From NCBI RefSeq assembly GCF_000455485.1, contig NZ_CBQR020000063.1:1-61951 (forward strand): a DNA stretch of 61,951 nt. Reading direction: 5' to 3'. Position 1 is the first letter of the stretch. Each line of letters begins with the position of its first letter. This stretch comes from Gorillibacterium massiliense. Lineage in GTDB: Bacteria > Bacillota > Bacilli > Paenibacillales > NBRC-103111. Position numbers and translations under genes: made by a program. Shown piece by piece: positions 8,303 to 16,338 of the stretch. The notes under the pieces were generated by a model that was not told the origin of the DNA, made no database searches, and saw nothing but the letters and a program-made list of their open reading frames with translations.

Positions 8303-9472
8303 TTATTCCGCGCTTACGGCAACCGGTTTGTCGGCAGCGGCCTTGGCCTTCGGCTTGAAAACGGAAAGGGCGAACACCGCGATGCTTCCGATTGCGATCC
8401 AGACGAGGACGGCAGTCGGTTGGCTCCAGCTTAGCCCCTTGCCGAAGAAGAATAGCTCACGTAGTCCGTCCACCATGAACCGCATCGGCAGCCAGCCGTA
8501 AATCCAATCTTTGTAGAAGGCGGGCATAATCTCAGGTGCCATCGCGAGCAGTGGTCCGCCAAAGAACAGCACGAGAGCAAAGACGGGCAATGCGGCAAAG
8601 CCAAGCCATTCCAGTACCGCCCGAATAATCGAGAAGAAGCTGAAGCTGGCGATGGACAGGAAGATCGCCGTGTCCGAAAAGGAAGGGAAATCAAATCCCA
8701 GAATACCCTCGGCAAACCAGGTCAAACCAAAGCCAGTCACAAGGGCAGCAACAGCACCTGCGAGAATCTGAATCCCTTTATGATTAAGCGACTTTTTCTT
8801 AGTGGAGGCTTCGGTCTTGCGCACGTTCATCCACATGATTGCAGCAGCCACCAAACTTGCCATCCAAAGCGGTTGAAACAGCGAAGCCGGAGCGTTAGCC
8901 AGCTTGCCAGTCTGATTGACGGGGTTCACGGTCTTGAGAATAGGTGACGCCAATAAGGCTGCTTGATCGGCGGTCAGTGTTGCGCCTTGCTGCTTCAATC
9001 CCGCCAGCAGCTGCTGGCTTACCGTCTTATTCATGCCGTCAACCATTCCGTTCAGCATCTGCGTCACCGTATTGGCGGCAAGGGCATTCTTCCCTTGATT
9101 GACATAGATGACGATTTCCGGCTGGGAAGGCGACGCCGTTTTCAGGGAAGCTTGTTTTTCGCTGAAATCCTTGGGCAAGACTAAAGCACCGTAATATTTC
9201 TGATTGTTCATCCCAGCTATGGCTTCTTCCGTTGTGGAAACCGCAATCCACTTGACGACAGGTTTGCTGTCGCCGGTTGTGGCTTGGGACGTTTTTTCAA
9301 TCGTTTCAACCATCGTTTTGCCGATGGCGCCTTGATCCTCGTTGACGATGGCAAGGGGCAGCTGCTTCGGCGTTTGTTTGGCAGAAGGGATTAAGACAAG
9401 CGAGAAAATGAACGCAATAACCAAAGCTACGATCGGAGGCAACAGCAGACTTTTTTTGTTGATCCCAAACAT
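8303..9472 (-). CDS. YhgE/Pip-like ABC-2 type membrane protein
   Basis: A 389-residue membrane protein. TM1 (about 10-28) is followed by a 170-residue extracellular domain with LPLAIVNEDQGA near the start, as in YhgE/Pip N-terminal domains. Five further membrane segments end near residue 370. B. subtilis YhgE is about twice as long, so this is a compact version. The presumed role is as an exporter or secretion accessory. It is divergent from a TetR gene (9666). In B. subtilis yhgE also sits beside a TetR regulator (yhgD), which supports a regulator-target pair. Confidence 0.75.
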   Translation of the reverse strand: MFGINKKSLLLPPIVALVIAFIFSLVLIPSAKQTPKQLPLAIVNEDQGAIGKTMVETIEKTSQATTGDSKPVVKWIAVSTTEEAIAGMNNQKYYGALVLPKDFSEKQASLKTASPSQPEIVIYVNQGKNALAANTVTQMLNGMVDGMNKTVSQQLLAGLKQQGATLTADQAALLASPILKTVNPVNQTGKLANAPASLFQPLWMASLVAAAIMWMNVRKTEASTKKKSLNHKGIQILAGAVAALVTGFGLTWFAEGILGFDFPSFSDTAIFLSIASFSFFSIIRAVLEWLGFAALPVFALVLFFGGPLLAMAPEIMPAFYKDWIYGWLPMRFMVDGLRELFFFGKGLSWSQPTAVLVWIAIGSIAVFALSVFKPKAKAAADKPVAVSAE

Positions 9473-9616
9473 GAAACTCTCCCCCTTACAAATGAATGAT
9501 AGGAATGATTAAAATAATGGACGACGCGTTGTTTAATGGCCATAATGTGTATTATAATCAGTATTTATTGAAAAACAATAATCATTACAGCGGATTATGA
9601 TCATTATTCAACACAG

Positions 9617-9632
9617 TGAATGCTAGTGTTCA
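9617..9632. promoter_or_regulatory. Imperfect palindrome between yhgE-like and TetR genes
   Basis: TGAATGCTAGTGTTCA is a 16-bp inverted repeat (6 of 8 pairs) centred on CTAG, 34 bases before the TetR start. It is a plausible TetR operator. Confidence 0.4.
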
Positions 9633-9665
9633 TTACGTTCATATCTGGAGGAATATGGGGGGTAA

Positions 9666-10280
9666 ATGATGGAGCCGAAAGAAGACAGACGGATGGTTAA
9701 GACGAAGCAAGCGATACGGGTTGCCCTTGCCCAATTGATGGAGGAAAAGGGGATTGACTCCTTAACGGTAAGAGACTTGACGGAAAGAGCGAATATTAAC
9801 CGGGGGACGTTTTATCTGCACTATCGCGATAAGTACGATTTGCTGGAGAAGTGCGAAGATGAAGTGCTGGCCATCTTGAATGACCTAGGGATGAGATCCC
9901 GAAGCATCCCACTATCGGAACTGCAATCGGAACTGTCCACGAAAAAAATGTTGCCGTTTGTACTCAAACTGCTGGAAAACTTCCGAGATAACGCAGCGTT
10001 TATGAAGGTACTGCTGGGTCCTAAAGGTGACCCCTCGTTTCAGGAAAAAATCAAAGAGGTCATCAAGGAAAACTTTATGCTAAAGTTTCTCGGCAATCGA
10101 AAAAAAGAGGACCTGCCGGTCCCCTCTGATATTCTAATTGCGTATATCGCATCTGCGAATCTGGGGGTGATCCAGCACTGGTTAAATAGCGACATGAAGA
10201 TCTCCCCCACAGAAATGGCACAGATCATGCAGATGATCAACCTAAATGGACCGGGCACCATTGTCGGTTTGCGGCCGTGA
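9666..10280 (+). CDS. TetR/AcrR family regulator (YhgD-like)
   Basis: A 204-residue protein. It has an N-terminal HTH (residues 12-60: LTVRDLTERANINRGTFYLHYRDKYDLL) and a C-terminal all-helical ligand domain of the TetR_C_8 type. The start codon pair ATGATG follows GGAGGAATATGGGGGG. Divergent orientation with the membrane protein at 8303 suggests it represses that gene and itself. Confidence 0.85.
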   Translation: MMEPKEDRRMVKTKQAIRVALAQLMEEKGIDSLTVRDLTERANINRGTFYLHYRDKYDLLEKCEDEVLAILNDLGMRSRSIPLSELQSELSTKKMLPFVLKLLENFRDNAAFMKVLLGPKGDPSFQEKIKEVIKENFMLKFLGNRKKEDLPVPSDILIAYIASANLGVIQHWLNSDMKISPTEMAQIMQMINLNGPGTIVGLRP

Positions 10281-10290
10281 CTACTATAAG

Positions 10291-10316
10291 CAAATGAGAC
10301 TCCGGCTCATTTTTCG
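10291..10316. terminator. Terminator between TetR gene and copD
   Basis: Short stem ATGAG (10294-10298) / CTCAT (10306-10310) flanked by A and T runs. It lies between converging genes and may serve the upstream one. Confidence 0.55.
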
Positions 10317-10318
10317 AA

Positions 10319-11413
10319 TCAGGCAATGGCAAGCATGAAGGAAAAGTAGGCGGATACCGCAAAGCCGAGTCCGGCAATCATCGCAGCGGATACCGGCCAT
10401 TTTTTTCGGAAAATGGCGATAATAGCTATCAGACAGAGGATGGCGGTAATTCCCAGCAGTAAGCTTGATGGAGCGAATTGCAGCGACACCTTCATATCCG
10501 GTGTGAACGTTCCGCTATAAACGGAAGTGAAAAGCCGCGAAGGCGGTGCCGATTGCAGGTATAAGGCTACGTCGTGCGGCGGATTTTGCTGTCCCATAAC
10601 GGCGGTGGCGGCAAAGACGACAAGAGCGAGAATGCCCTCTCCCTTAATCCATGGTGAGAAGTCGTAATCAGGATTAGCGGCTAGCCTGCGTTTCATCAGC
10701 AGGCCGTTGATCATGGCGAAGGTAAGGAGCGGGATGATCAGCAGGTGCTTGATGAGCAATGTCTGTCCGTAGGGAAGCATCCACGAATCGGCGTAATCAG
10801 GATCCATGAACAGCATCAGGCCGATCCCTGCGGCAATCATCAAGACGACGCAGACGATGGATAACGGGCTGAACCACTTCAGAAAGGCGGCCCAGTTGGT
10901 TCGTTTCACAGAGAACCAGCCGACCAGAAGCAGCAAGCCGATCCAGACCATGGCGGCGATAAAATGCAGCGTGTGGGTAAAGAATCCCTTCCAGCCGTAA
11001 AAAGCGGACGTATGGCTGCCCCAACCGAACTCCAGCATTAGAAGAAAGAGGAAGATGAGGCTGATGTAGGGGGCCGCTTTTTCTTTCTGCAGCGGCTTTG
11101 CAGCTAAGGATACCAGCAGCATGATGGCAAACACCAGCGTCCAAATCCACGTTTTTCCTGTGTCGATTTGGGTGAGGACACTTTTTAGCATGGGCCAGAA
11201 AGCCATTTCGAAGGACGGTTGGTAAAACCGGGTGATTTTATAGACCGGGAAAAAGGACAGGATGGCAATGCCCGCTGTACACAGTATCAACAGGAAGCTC
11301 GGGATGCGCACCTCCGGCTTGCGTTCCTCAGGAACGGTACGTAGGATCAGGCCGCCCGTAAGGATAGCAAAGCAGCAATAGAGGAAAAATTCCGACAGGT
11401 AATAGCCGATCAT
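10319..11413 (-). CDS. copD: CopD family copper resistance membrane protein
   Basis: A 364-residue protein with about nine membrane helices. It matches the CopD domain: HTLHFIAAMVWIGLLLLVGWFSV in the middle and KHLLIIPLLTFAMINGLL after it. CopC/CopD systems move or sense copper at the outer face of the membrane. It overlaps copC by four bases (ATGA), so the two genes are coupled. In B. subtilis YcnJ the two domains are one fused protein; here they are separate. Confidence 0.85.
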   Translation of the reverse strand: MIGYYLSEFFLYCCFAILTGGLILRTVPEERKPEVRIPSFLLILCTAGIAILSFFPVYKITRFYQPSFEMAFWPMLKSVLTQIDTGKTWIWTLVFAIMLLVSLAAKPLQKEKAAPYISLIFLFLLMLEFGWGSHTSAFYGWKGFFTHTLHFIAAMVWIGLLLLVGWFSVKRTNWAAFLKWFSPLSIVCVVLMIAAGIGLMLFMDPDYADSWMLPYGQTLLIKHLLIIPLLTFAMINGLLMKRRLAANPDYDFSPWIKGEGILALVVFAATAVMGQQNPPHDVALYLQSAPPSRLFTSVYSGTFTPDMKVSLQFAPSSLLLGITAILCLIAIIAIFRKKWPVSAAMIAGLGFAVSAYFSFMLAIA

Positions 11414-11982
11414 TTTCGACGTCTCCGCAGCCAGAGGGTGATCAGGATCAAGATGACGACGATTACGATTAGGGTTACGATGGTGGTGACCCGGTTGTTA
11501 TTTTCTTTTAATGCAGGCTCCGGTGCAGGTCCAGGTACAGCTGTTGGAGCTTGGGATACGACAGGGCTATCTGTAGGCAGGACGTTTGCGTCAGGAGCTG
11601 TGCTGACAACAGTGCTTGGGCTGGGTGCGGAACCGGAAGTTTTGATGCTGAAGGTATATGATTTCTCTATGGTGTGCCCATCTGCGCCGACGATCTTGTA
11701 TTGCACCTCATAATCCCCATCGGTTAACGGTGTGGCAAAGCTGCCTCTGAGGATGGCTCCATCTACGTTTACTTGAGCCGGTTTGACGGTTCCGTTTTGA
11801 TTTTTTACGATGAAGGTACTTAAAGGTTCAAGCTTGCCTTCAAATTCAAGAGTGATTTCGCTGACAGTTGAGGTAACGGTTTCACCGGCTGCCGGAGTCG
11901 ACTTTTCCAGACCGGTGTGGGCTGAAGCGACGGATGGGAGCATGGTGACAAGGAGAATGAGGGTGAACAGCCACTTTTTCAA
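11410..11982 (-). CDS. copC: CopC domain copper-binding protein, membrane anchored
   Basis: A 190-residue protein. A signal peptide (1-21) gives a mature start at His22 (HTGLEKSTPAAGETV), the usual copper-binding N-terminal histidine. The CopC beta-barrel runs to about residue 115 and ends in GDYEVQYKIVGADGHTIEKSYTFSI, with a second conserved His. A Pro/Ser/Thr-rich linker (about 118-160) leads to one membrane helix (about 165-184) and an RRRRK anchor. It is first in an operon with copD. Confidence 0.88.
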   Translation of the reverse strand: MKKWLFTLILLVTMLPSVASAHTGLEKSTPAAGETVTSTVSEITLEFEGKLEPLSTFIVKNQNGTVKPAQVNVDGAILRGSFATPLTDGDYEVQYKIVGADGHTIEKSYTFSIKTSGSAPSPSTVVSTAPDANVLPTDSPVVSQAPTAVPGPAPEPALKENNNRVTTIVTLIVIVVILILITLWLRRRRK

Positions 11983-12089
11983 CGATACGTACCTTCTTTC
12001 AGTGAATGGGATTATTTTTTTTGGGTAAGGCTGGTAAGTGGATTATAACAAAAAAAGTTTCCAATTTAGACGACTGATTCCATCAATTT

Positions 12090-12105
12090 TGTGACATATG
12101 TCATA
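12090..12105. promoter_or_regulatory. CRP/FNR-type palindrome
   Basis: TGTGA-CATATG-TCATA matches the TGTGA-N6-TCACA class in 9 of 10 arm positions and holds a perfect 12-bp palindrome (12092-12103). It lies about 110 bases upstream of copC (minus) and 215 before the alpha-galactosidase (plus). The rest of the 11983-12318 spacer shows nothing else I can name. Confidence 0.4.
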
Positions 12106-12318
12106 GATGGAAGCTTGAGTTGAGTCTTATTTATCTATTGGCAATTCCGCTTTCTTTTAACCTGTCGGAGAATGGATCATCTGAAAAGTCGGTGCGCTTG
12201 TTGGCGTATCGGAAATGGCAGGATACCCGAGGTAGGAGAGACGGGGGCGTATGTCGAAGATAAGGGATGGACTTTTTCAATCGGTCCAGATCGAACATTT
12301 GGATAAAGGAGTGTCGCA

Positions 12319-14469
12319 ATGAGCGTTCATGTACATGAGCAAACTATGATTTTTCATCTGCAAGGACCGCATACCAGTTATATGATGCAGGTTGCGGGCG
12401 GCTATCTGGTTCATCTCTATTGGGGGGCCAAGCTGCGGGATGACCGCAATTTGGAGGGGTTGCCGAACGTGCCGAACCACGATAACCTGGACCAGATTTC
12501 ACAGGAGTATCCTCAATACGGTAACGGCGACTTCCGCGAGCCTGCCTATCAAATCAAGCTGGCTGACGGAAGCCGGATTTCCGAGCTTAAGTATAAGGGT
12601 TACCGCGTGGTCCCAGGCAAGCCTAAGCTGGAAGGTCTGCCCGCCGTCTATGCGGAGTCAGAGGAAGATGCGGAAACGCTGGTCATCATCTTGGGAGATG
12701 ATTACTCCGGCCTTACGGTAGAGCTGAGCTATACAGTGTTCGCGGAGCATGACGCCATTGCCCGTTCCGCCAGACTGATCAATAACGGCAGCGGTTCCTT
12801 GCGGCTTTTGCGTGCCTTGAGCGCCAGCCTCGATATGGATATTCCGAATTACGACGCGCTGTATCTTGCCGGCGCTTGGTCCAGGGAAGCCCATTTGCAG
12901 CGGCGCCCCCTCGGTCCCGGGACGACTGCCATCGGTAGCAAACGGGGGATGAGCGGCCATCAATTGAATCCCTTCTTTGCTCTCGTTAGTCCTCAAGCAG
13001 GCGAAGATCAGGGAGAGGTATTCGGCTTCAGCCTCGTTTACAGCGGCAATTTCCTGGCTGAGGCAGAAGTGGACCCCATGGGCAAGGTGCGGGTGTTGAT
13101 GGGACTCAACCCATTCGACTTCGACTGGCAGCTAGATGCCGGGGATAGTTTCCAAACGCCGGAGGCGGTAATGGTTTATTCCGCGGCGGGCTTAGGCGGC
13201 ATGTCCCGGACGTACCACAAGCTGTACCGCACCCGTTTGGCTCGGGGCATGCACCGGGACAAGGAACGGCCGATTTTGGTGAACAACTGGGAAGCAACAT
13301 ATTTCAACTTTAATGCGGATAAAATCGAAGCCATCGCCAAAACCGGAGCCGAGCTGGGGATTGAACTGTTCGTGCTGGACGACGGTTGGTTCGGCAAGCG
13401 CAACGACGATACTACGTCTCTTGGAGACTGGGTGGTAGATAAAAACAAACTGCCGGGCGGTCTCCGCGACGTGGCGGAGAGGGTCAACAGGCTAGGCTTG
13501 AAGTTTGGCCTGTGGTTCGAGCCGGAGATGATCTCGCCGGACAGCGATTTGTACCGCAGCCATCCGGACTGGTGCTTGCATGTTCCGGGACGCCGCCGTA
13601 CATTGGCCCGCACCCAATCCGTTCTGGATATGTCCCGCTCGGACGTCCGGGAGTATCTGTTCGCAACATTAAGCGGGATCTTCAGTTCCGTTCCCATCGC
13701 TTACGTCAAATGGGACATGAACCGCAGTTTGACGGAAATCGGTTCAGCTGCTTGGTCGGCAGAACACCAGGGAGAAATCGCCCACCGCTATATGCTAGGC
13801 GTTTATGAGCTGATGGAGCGGCTGACCGCGGCGCATCCCGATATCCTCTTTGAAAGCTGCGCAAGCGGCGGGGGTCGCTTTGACCCCGGCATGCTTTATT
13901 ACATGCCTCAGACGTGGACCAGCGACGACACGGACAGCGTTGAACGGTTGAAAATCCAATACGGTACCAGCCTTGTCTACCCGGTGAGCGCTATGGGCGC
14001 GCACGTATCGGCGGTTCCCAACCATCAGGTGGGGAGATTTACTCCGTTGTCTATGCGCGGCAACGTGGCTATGTCCGGCAATTTTGGCTATGAGCTGGAT
14101 TTAACCAAATTCTCGGAGGAAGAGCGGGAAGAAGTTAAAAAACAAATCGAATTGTACAAAGAAGTGAGAAGCCTTGTTCAGCAAGGGGAGCTGTACCGCT
14201 TGATCAGCCCCTTCGAAACTCAAGAAGCCTCATGGATGTTCGTGTCGCAGGATCGCGAAGAAGCTTTGGCTTTCTACTTTAAAGTCTTGGCGGAGCCGTT
14301 CAAGCCTACTCAATTGCTGCGGCTGAAAGGGCTGGACCCGGACCTGGAATACGAAGTGGAAGGAATAGGCGTCTTCGGCGGCGACCGTTTGATGAATGCT
14401 GGCATTTCGTTCCCGGCACTTACCGGAGACTATGCGAGCCGTGTATTCCAGATTAAGGCGGTACGGTAG
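12319..14469 (+). CDS. Alpha-galactosidase, glycoside hydrolase family 36
   Basis: A 716-residue cytoplasmic enzyme with no signal peptide; usual family length is about 730. It removes alpha-1,6-galactose from melibiose, raffinose and related sugars. It has an N-terminal beta-supersandwich (1-330), a (beta/alpha)8 barrel (about 330-620) and a C-terminal beta domain. In the barrel, VKWDMNR holds the nucleophile Asp466 and TSDDTD holds the acid/base at Asp536. LFVLDDGWFGKRNDD and ESCASGGGRFD are the other conserved strands. The RBS is AAAGGAG. No transporter or regulator is adjacent, so control is not visible beyond an upstream CRP/FNR-like box. Confidence 0.95.
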   Translation: MSVHVHEQTMIFHLQGPHTSYMMQVAGGYLVHLYWGAKLRDDRNLEGLPNVPNHDNLDQISQEYPQYGNGDFREPAYQIKLADGSRISELKYKGYRVVPGKPKLEGLPAVYAESEEDAETLVIILGDDYSGLTVELSYTVFAEHDAIARSARLINNGSGSLRLLRALSASLDMDIPNYDALYLAGAWSREAHLQRRPLGPGTTAIGSKRGMSGHQLNPFFALVSPQAGEDQGEVFGFSLVYSGNFLAEAEVDPMGKVRVLMGLNPFDFDWQLDAGDSFQTPEAVMVYSAAGLGGMSRTYHKLYRTRLARGMHRDKERPILVNNWEATYFNFNADKIEAIAKTGAELGIELFVLDDGWFGKRNDDTTSLGDWVVDKNKLPGGLRDVAERVNRLGLKFGLWFEPEMISPDSDLYRSHPDWCLHVPGRRRTLARTQSVLDMSRSDVREYLFATLSGIFSSVPIAYVKWDMNRSLTEIGSAAWSAEHQGEIAHRYMLGVYELMERLTAAHPDILFESCASGGGRFDPGMLYYMPQTWTSDDTDSVERLKIQYGTSLVYPVSAMGAHVSAVPNHQVGRFTPLSMRGNVAMSGNFGYELDLTKFSEEEREEVKKQIELYKEVRSLVQQGELYRLISPFETQEASWMFVSQDREEALAFYFKVLAEPFKPTQLLRLKGLDPDLEYEVEGIGVFGGDRLMNAGISFPALTGDYASRVFQIKAVR

Positions 14470-14484
14470 CTCAGATCTGCTGCG

Positions 14485-14520
14485 AAAAAAGACCCATGGA
14501 TTTTTCCATGGGTCTTTTTG
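14485..14520 (+). terminator. Intrinsic terminator of the alpha-galactosidase gene
   Basis: Near-perfect stem AAAAAGACCCATGGA / TCCATGGGTCTTTTT, 20 bases after the stop codon. Confidence 0.9.
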
Positions 14521-14641
14521 TATAAGATAACCCCAGTCTGACGTTTAACTGGGGTTCAGGAAAGCTTAAAGCAATGAGCAGAAAATCCTCTGAAATCGGT
14601 TGAACCATTGAAACGAGCAGGAAGCGGGGAGTGAGTGGAAG

Positions 14642-14826
14642 AATACCTGCAAACATACCGTTATTGCTCTTCTCATGAAGGGGATATTTGTAATACCTGC
14701 AAAGCTGCAGGTATTTCGAGCCCAAACTCTTTATTCGGAATCATTAGTCAAAAATACCTGTACAATCGCAGTGATTTCCGCGAATGGATCAATTTTACGG
14801 ATAATACCTGCACTTTTGCAGGTATT
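14642..14826. repeat. Four 24-bp palindromic repeat units (AATACCTGCA family)
   Basis: Each unit is a 10-base arm, 4-base loop and 10-base arm. Units lie at 14642-14665, 14692-14715, 14753-14776 and 14803-14826. Units 2 and 4 are perfect inverted repeats (AATACCTGCA / TGCAGGTATT); units 1 and 3 have a decayed right arm (7 of 10 kept). Start-to-start spacing is 50, 61 and 50 bases. No open frame of note crosses them. They resemble dispersed intergenic palindromes of Paenibacillus-type genomes. Confidence 0.7.
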
Positions 14827-14914
14827 CGCCACAACGATGTCCCAAGCCCACGCAGAATCACGTACACATATTGGTAGGTGCTCGAGAGTAGAACGAGCTC
14901 ATTGATCTGTTTAC

Positions 14915-15085
14915 GGTGGAGTCAGCCAAAAAGGGCAGGTAACGTGGCCTCTTAAGGGGCTAGCCTGTGGAAGTCCGTCGCGGTTGGCAGATTTTCTTTC
15001 AGTGCACCTTTGAGGCGATGCCTTGTACTATGCCCTTATAGGGCTGATGGAACCCACTGGTTAAGCCGGTGGTTATGACTGATCT
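14915..15085 (+). ncRNA. Orphan structured RNA candidate, HEARO/IscB guide-RNA-like
   Basis: This is a non-coding stretch with several compact hairpins in series. CAGG (14936) / CCTG (14964) encloses GGCCTC-TTAA-GGGGCT (14946-14961). AGGC-GAT-GCCT follows at 15013-15023, then GCCC/GGGC at 15032-15044. Last is AAC-CACTGG-TTAAG-CCGGTG-GTT at 15051-15074. The order and short motifs such as TGATGGAAC and AAGCC near the 3' end recall IscB-type omega RNA (HEARO) scaffolds. No iscB or tnpB gene follows; cvfC comes in from the other strand. The class assignment is from memory of the family and is tentative. Confidence 0.4.
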
Positions 15086-15087
15086 TT

Positions 15088-16236
15088 TCAGCCCCGCTCC
15101 CGGTTGGTCATCTGCTGCCAGACCGAGCCGACAGCAGCTTCTCCGCCTTCGATGCGGGTTAGCGCCATCTGCACTTGCATGCGCACCTCGAACTCCGGCT
15201 CATCCAAGGCGCTGCGCAGCGCGGACAACGCCCGCTCGTCGCCGATTTCATAGAGGAAGCGAGCAGCCCGCCAGCGTACCAGCTTGTTTTTATCCGCCAG
15301 AGCTTCCGCCATGGCTGGTGTTGCCGCCGGGTCGCCGATATCGGACAACGTATCGCCTGCCGTGCGGCGGACAATGGGGGAGGGGTCTTTCAGCGCGCCG
15401 GCAAGCAGATCAATGGCTGCGTCGTTTTTCAAATCCCCCAAGTAAACGGCGGCTAATCGGCGGATGGACACCTGCGGGTCCTTCAGCGCCCGTTCCAATT
15501 GGGGAAGCAGCTCGGGCTCGGGCTTCACCCGCTCTAAAGCGGCGTACCGTACCCGCCAATCTTCACTCTTCCATGCTTCCTCTAGAGAGCCGGGCGAAGT
15601 CGTCTTCCTTATGGGAGCTTCGCCGGGCTGAAGCTGCGCCGCCGACTGGAGCAGTTCGGTCAACCGTTCATCGGGATAAGCCGCATCCAGCTCCCGGGCT
15701 ACGTCGGCCAGCACCTCCGGCAGCTCTCCATAGCGGACGCCGTGTTCCTCTAGCCGCCGCTCCTTGATCAAATTGGGGGAAGCGAGGCCGGCCTCAATGG
15801 CGGCGGCGGAAAAACGTTCGGGCAGCGCAATCCGCTGCTCCTCCGTTTCCGCATACACCCGTACTTGCATCGGGATGCCGCGGAAATATTGCACGGCGAC
15901 TCTCACCTCGCCGAATGCGGCGTCTGCATTCGCACCTTCTTCTGCTACGTTGACCGAACCGGCCCCCTCTGCACCGGACGCATCCCCCAAAATATCCCGC
16001 ACCTCCGAGAGAATCGCCTTCCAATCTCCCTTGGGGTGCCGGTCAACGGCGAGAAAGTCCGCAGCATGATAGACGCTTGTGACGCCCTGAACCTGCAATA
16101 TTTTTCGCACCTTGTCCGGAATGCTACCCGGATAATCGCGCGTATACGTTCTGCGAATGCCTGCGGGCAGCGTTTCGTCCAAATTCAGCTTCATCGTATT
16201 GGGACTGGGTGTGGGTTCTACCGAAATTAGCTTCAA
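15088..16236 (-). CDS. cvfC: CvfC/YpgR-like protein: Nfu-N domain plus HEAT repeats
   Basis: A 382-residue protein. It starts with an Nfu/NifU N-terminal-like domain (1-85: SVEPTPSPNTMKLNLDE, VTSVYHAADFLAVDRHPKGDW). A central region follows (about 110-210), then PBS-lyase-type HEAT repeats (about 225-370) with recurring LKDPxxxVRxxAxxxLxD units. The order matches the conserved virulence factor C family (YpgR in Bacillus). The molecular role is not settled in the family; HEAT repeats suggest a scaffold. It starts at TTG (16236) after GGAGGG. It is monocistronic and runs tail-first into the structured-RNA segment. Confidence 0.8.
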   Translation of the reverse strand: MKLISVEPTPSPNTMKLNLDETLPAGIRRTYTRDYPGSIPDKVRKILQVQGVTSVYHAADFLAVDRHPKGDWKAILSEVRDILGDASGAEGAGSVNVAEEGANADAAFGEVRVAVQYFRGIPMQVRVYAETEEQRIALPERFSAAAIEAGLASPNLIKERRLEEHGVRYGELPEVLADVARELDAAYPDERLTELLQSAAQLQPGEAPIRKTTSPGSLEEAWKSEDWRVRYAALERVKPEPELLPQLERALKDPQVSIRRLAAVYLGDLKNDAAIDLLAGALKDPSPIVRRTAGDTLSDIGDPAATPAMAEALADKNKLVRWRAARFLYEIGDERALSALRSALDEPEFEVRMQVQMALTRIEGGEAAVGSVWQQMTNRERG

Positions 16237-16338
16237 ACAAAGCCCTCCTTTGCGGCCGAAAAGATTTCATCTTCCATTTATGGTATCATATTTGCGGTTA
16301 AAGCCATAAGATCAGCTGCCCATAGAGGAGGCTCGACA

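Noticed and set aside
15069-15767. 232-codon plus-strand open frame opposite cvfC
   Set aside because: Composition is Arg/Pro/Ala-rich with no family, as expected from the antisense of a GC-rich gene; cvfC on the other strand is well supported.
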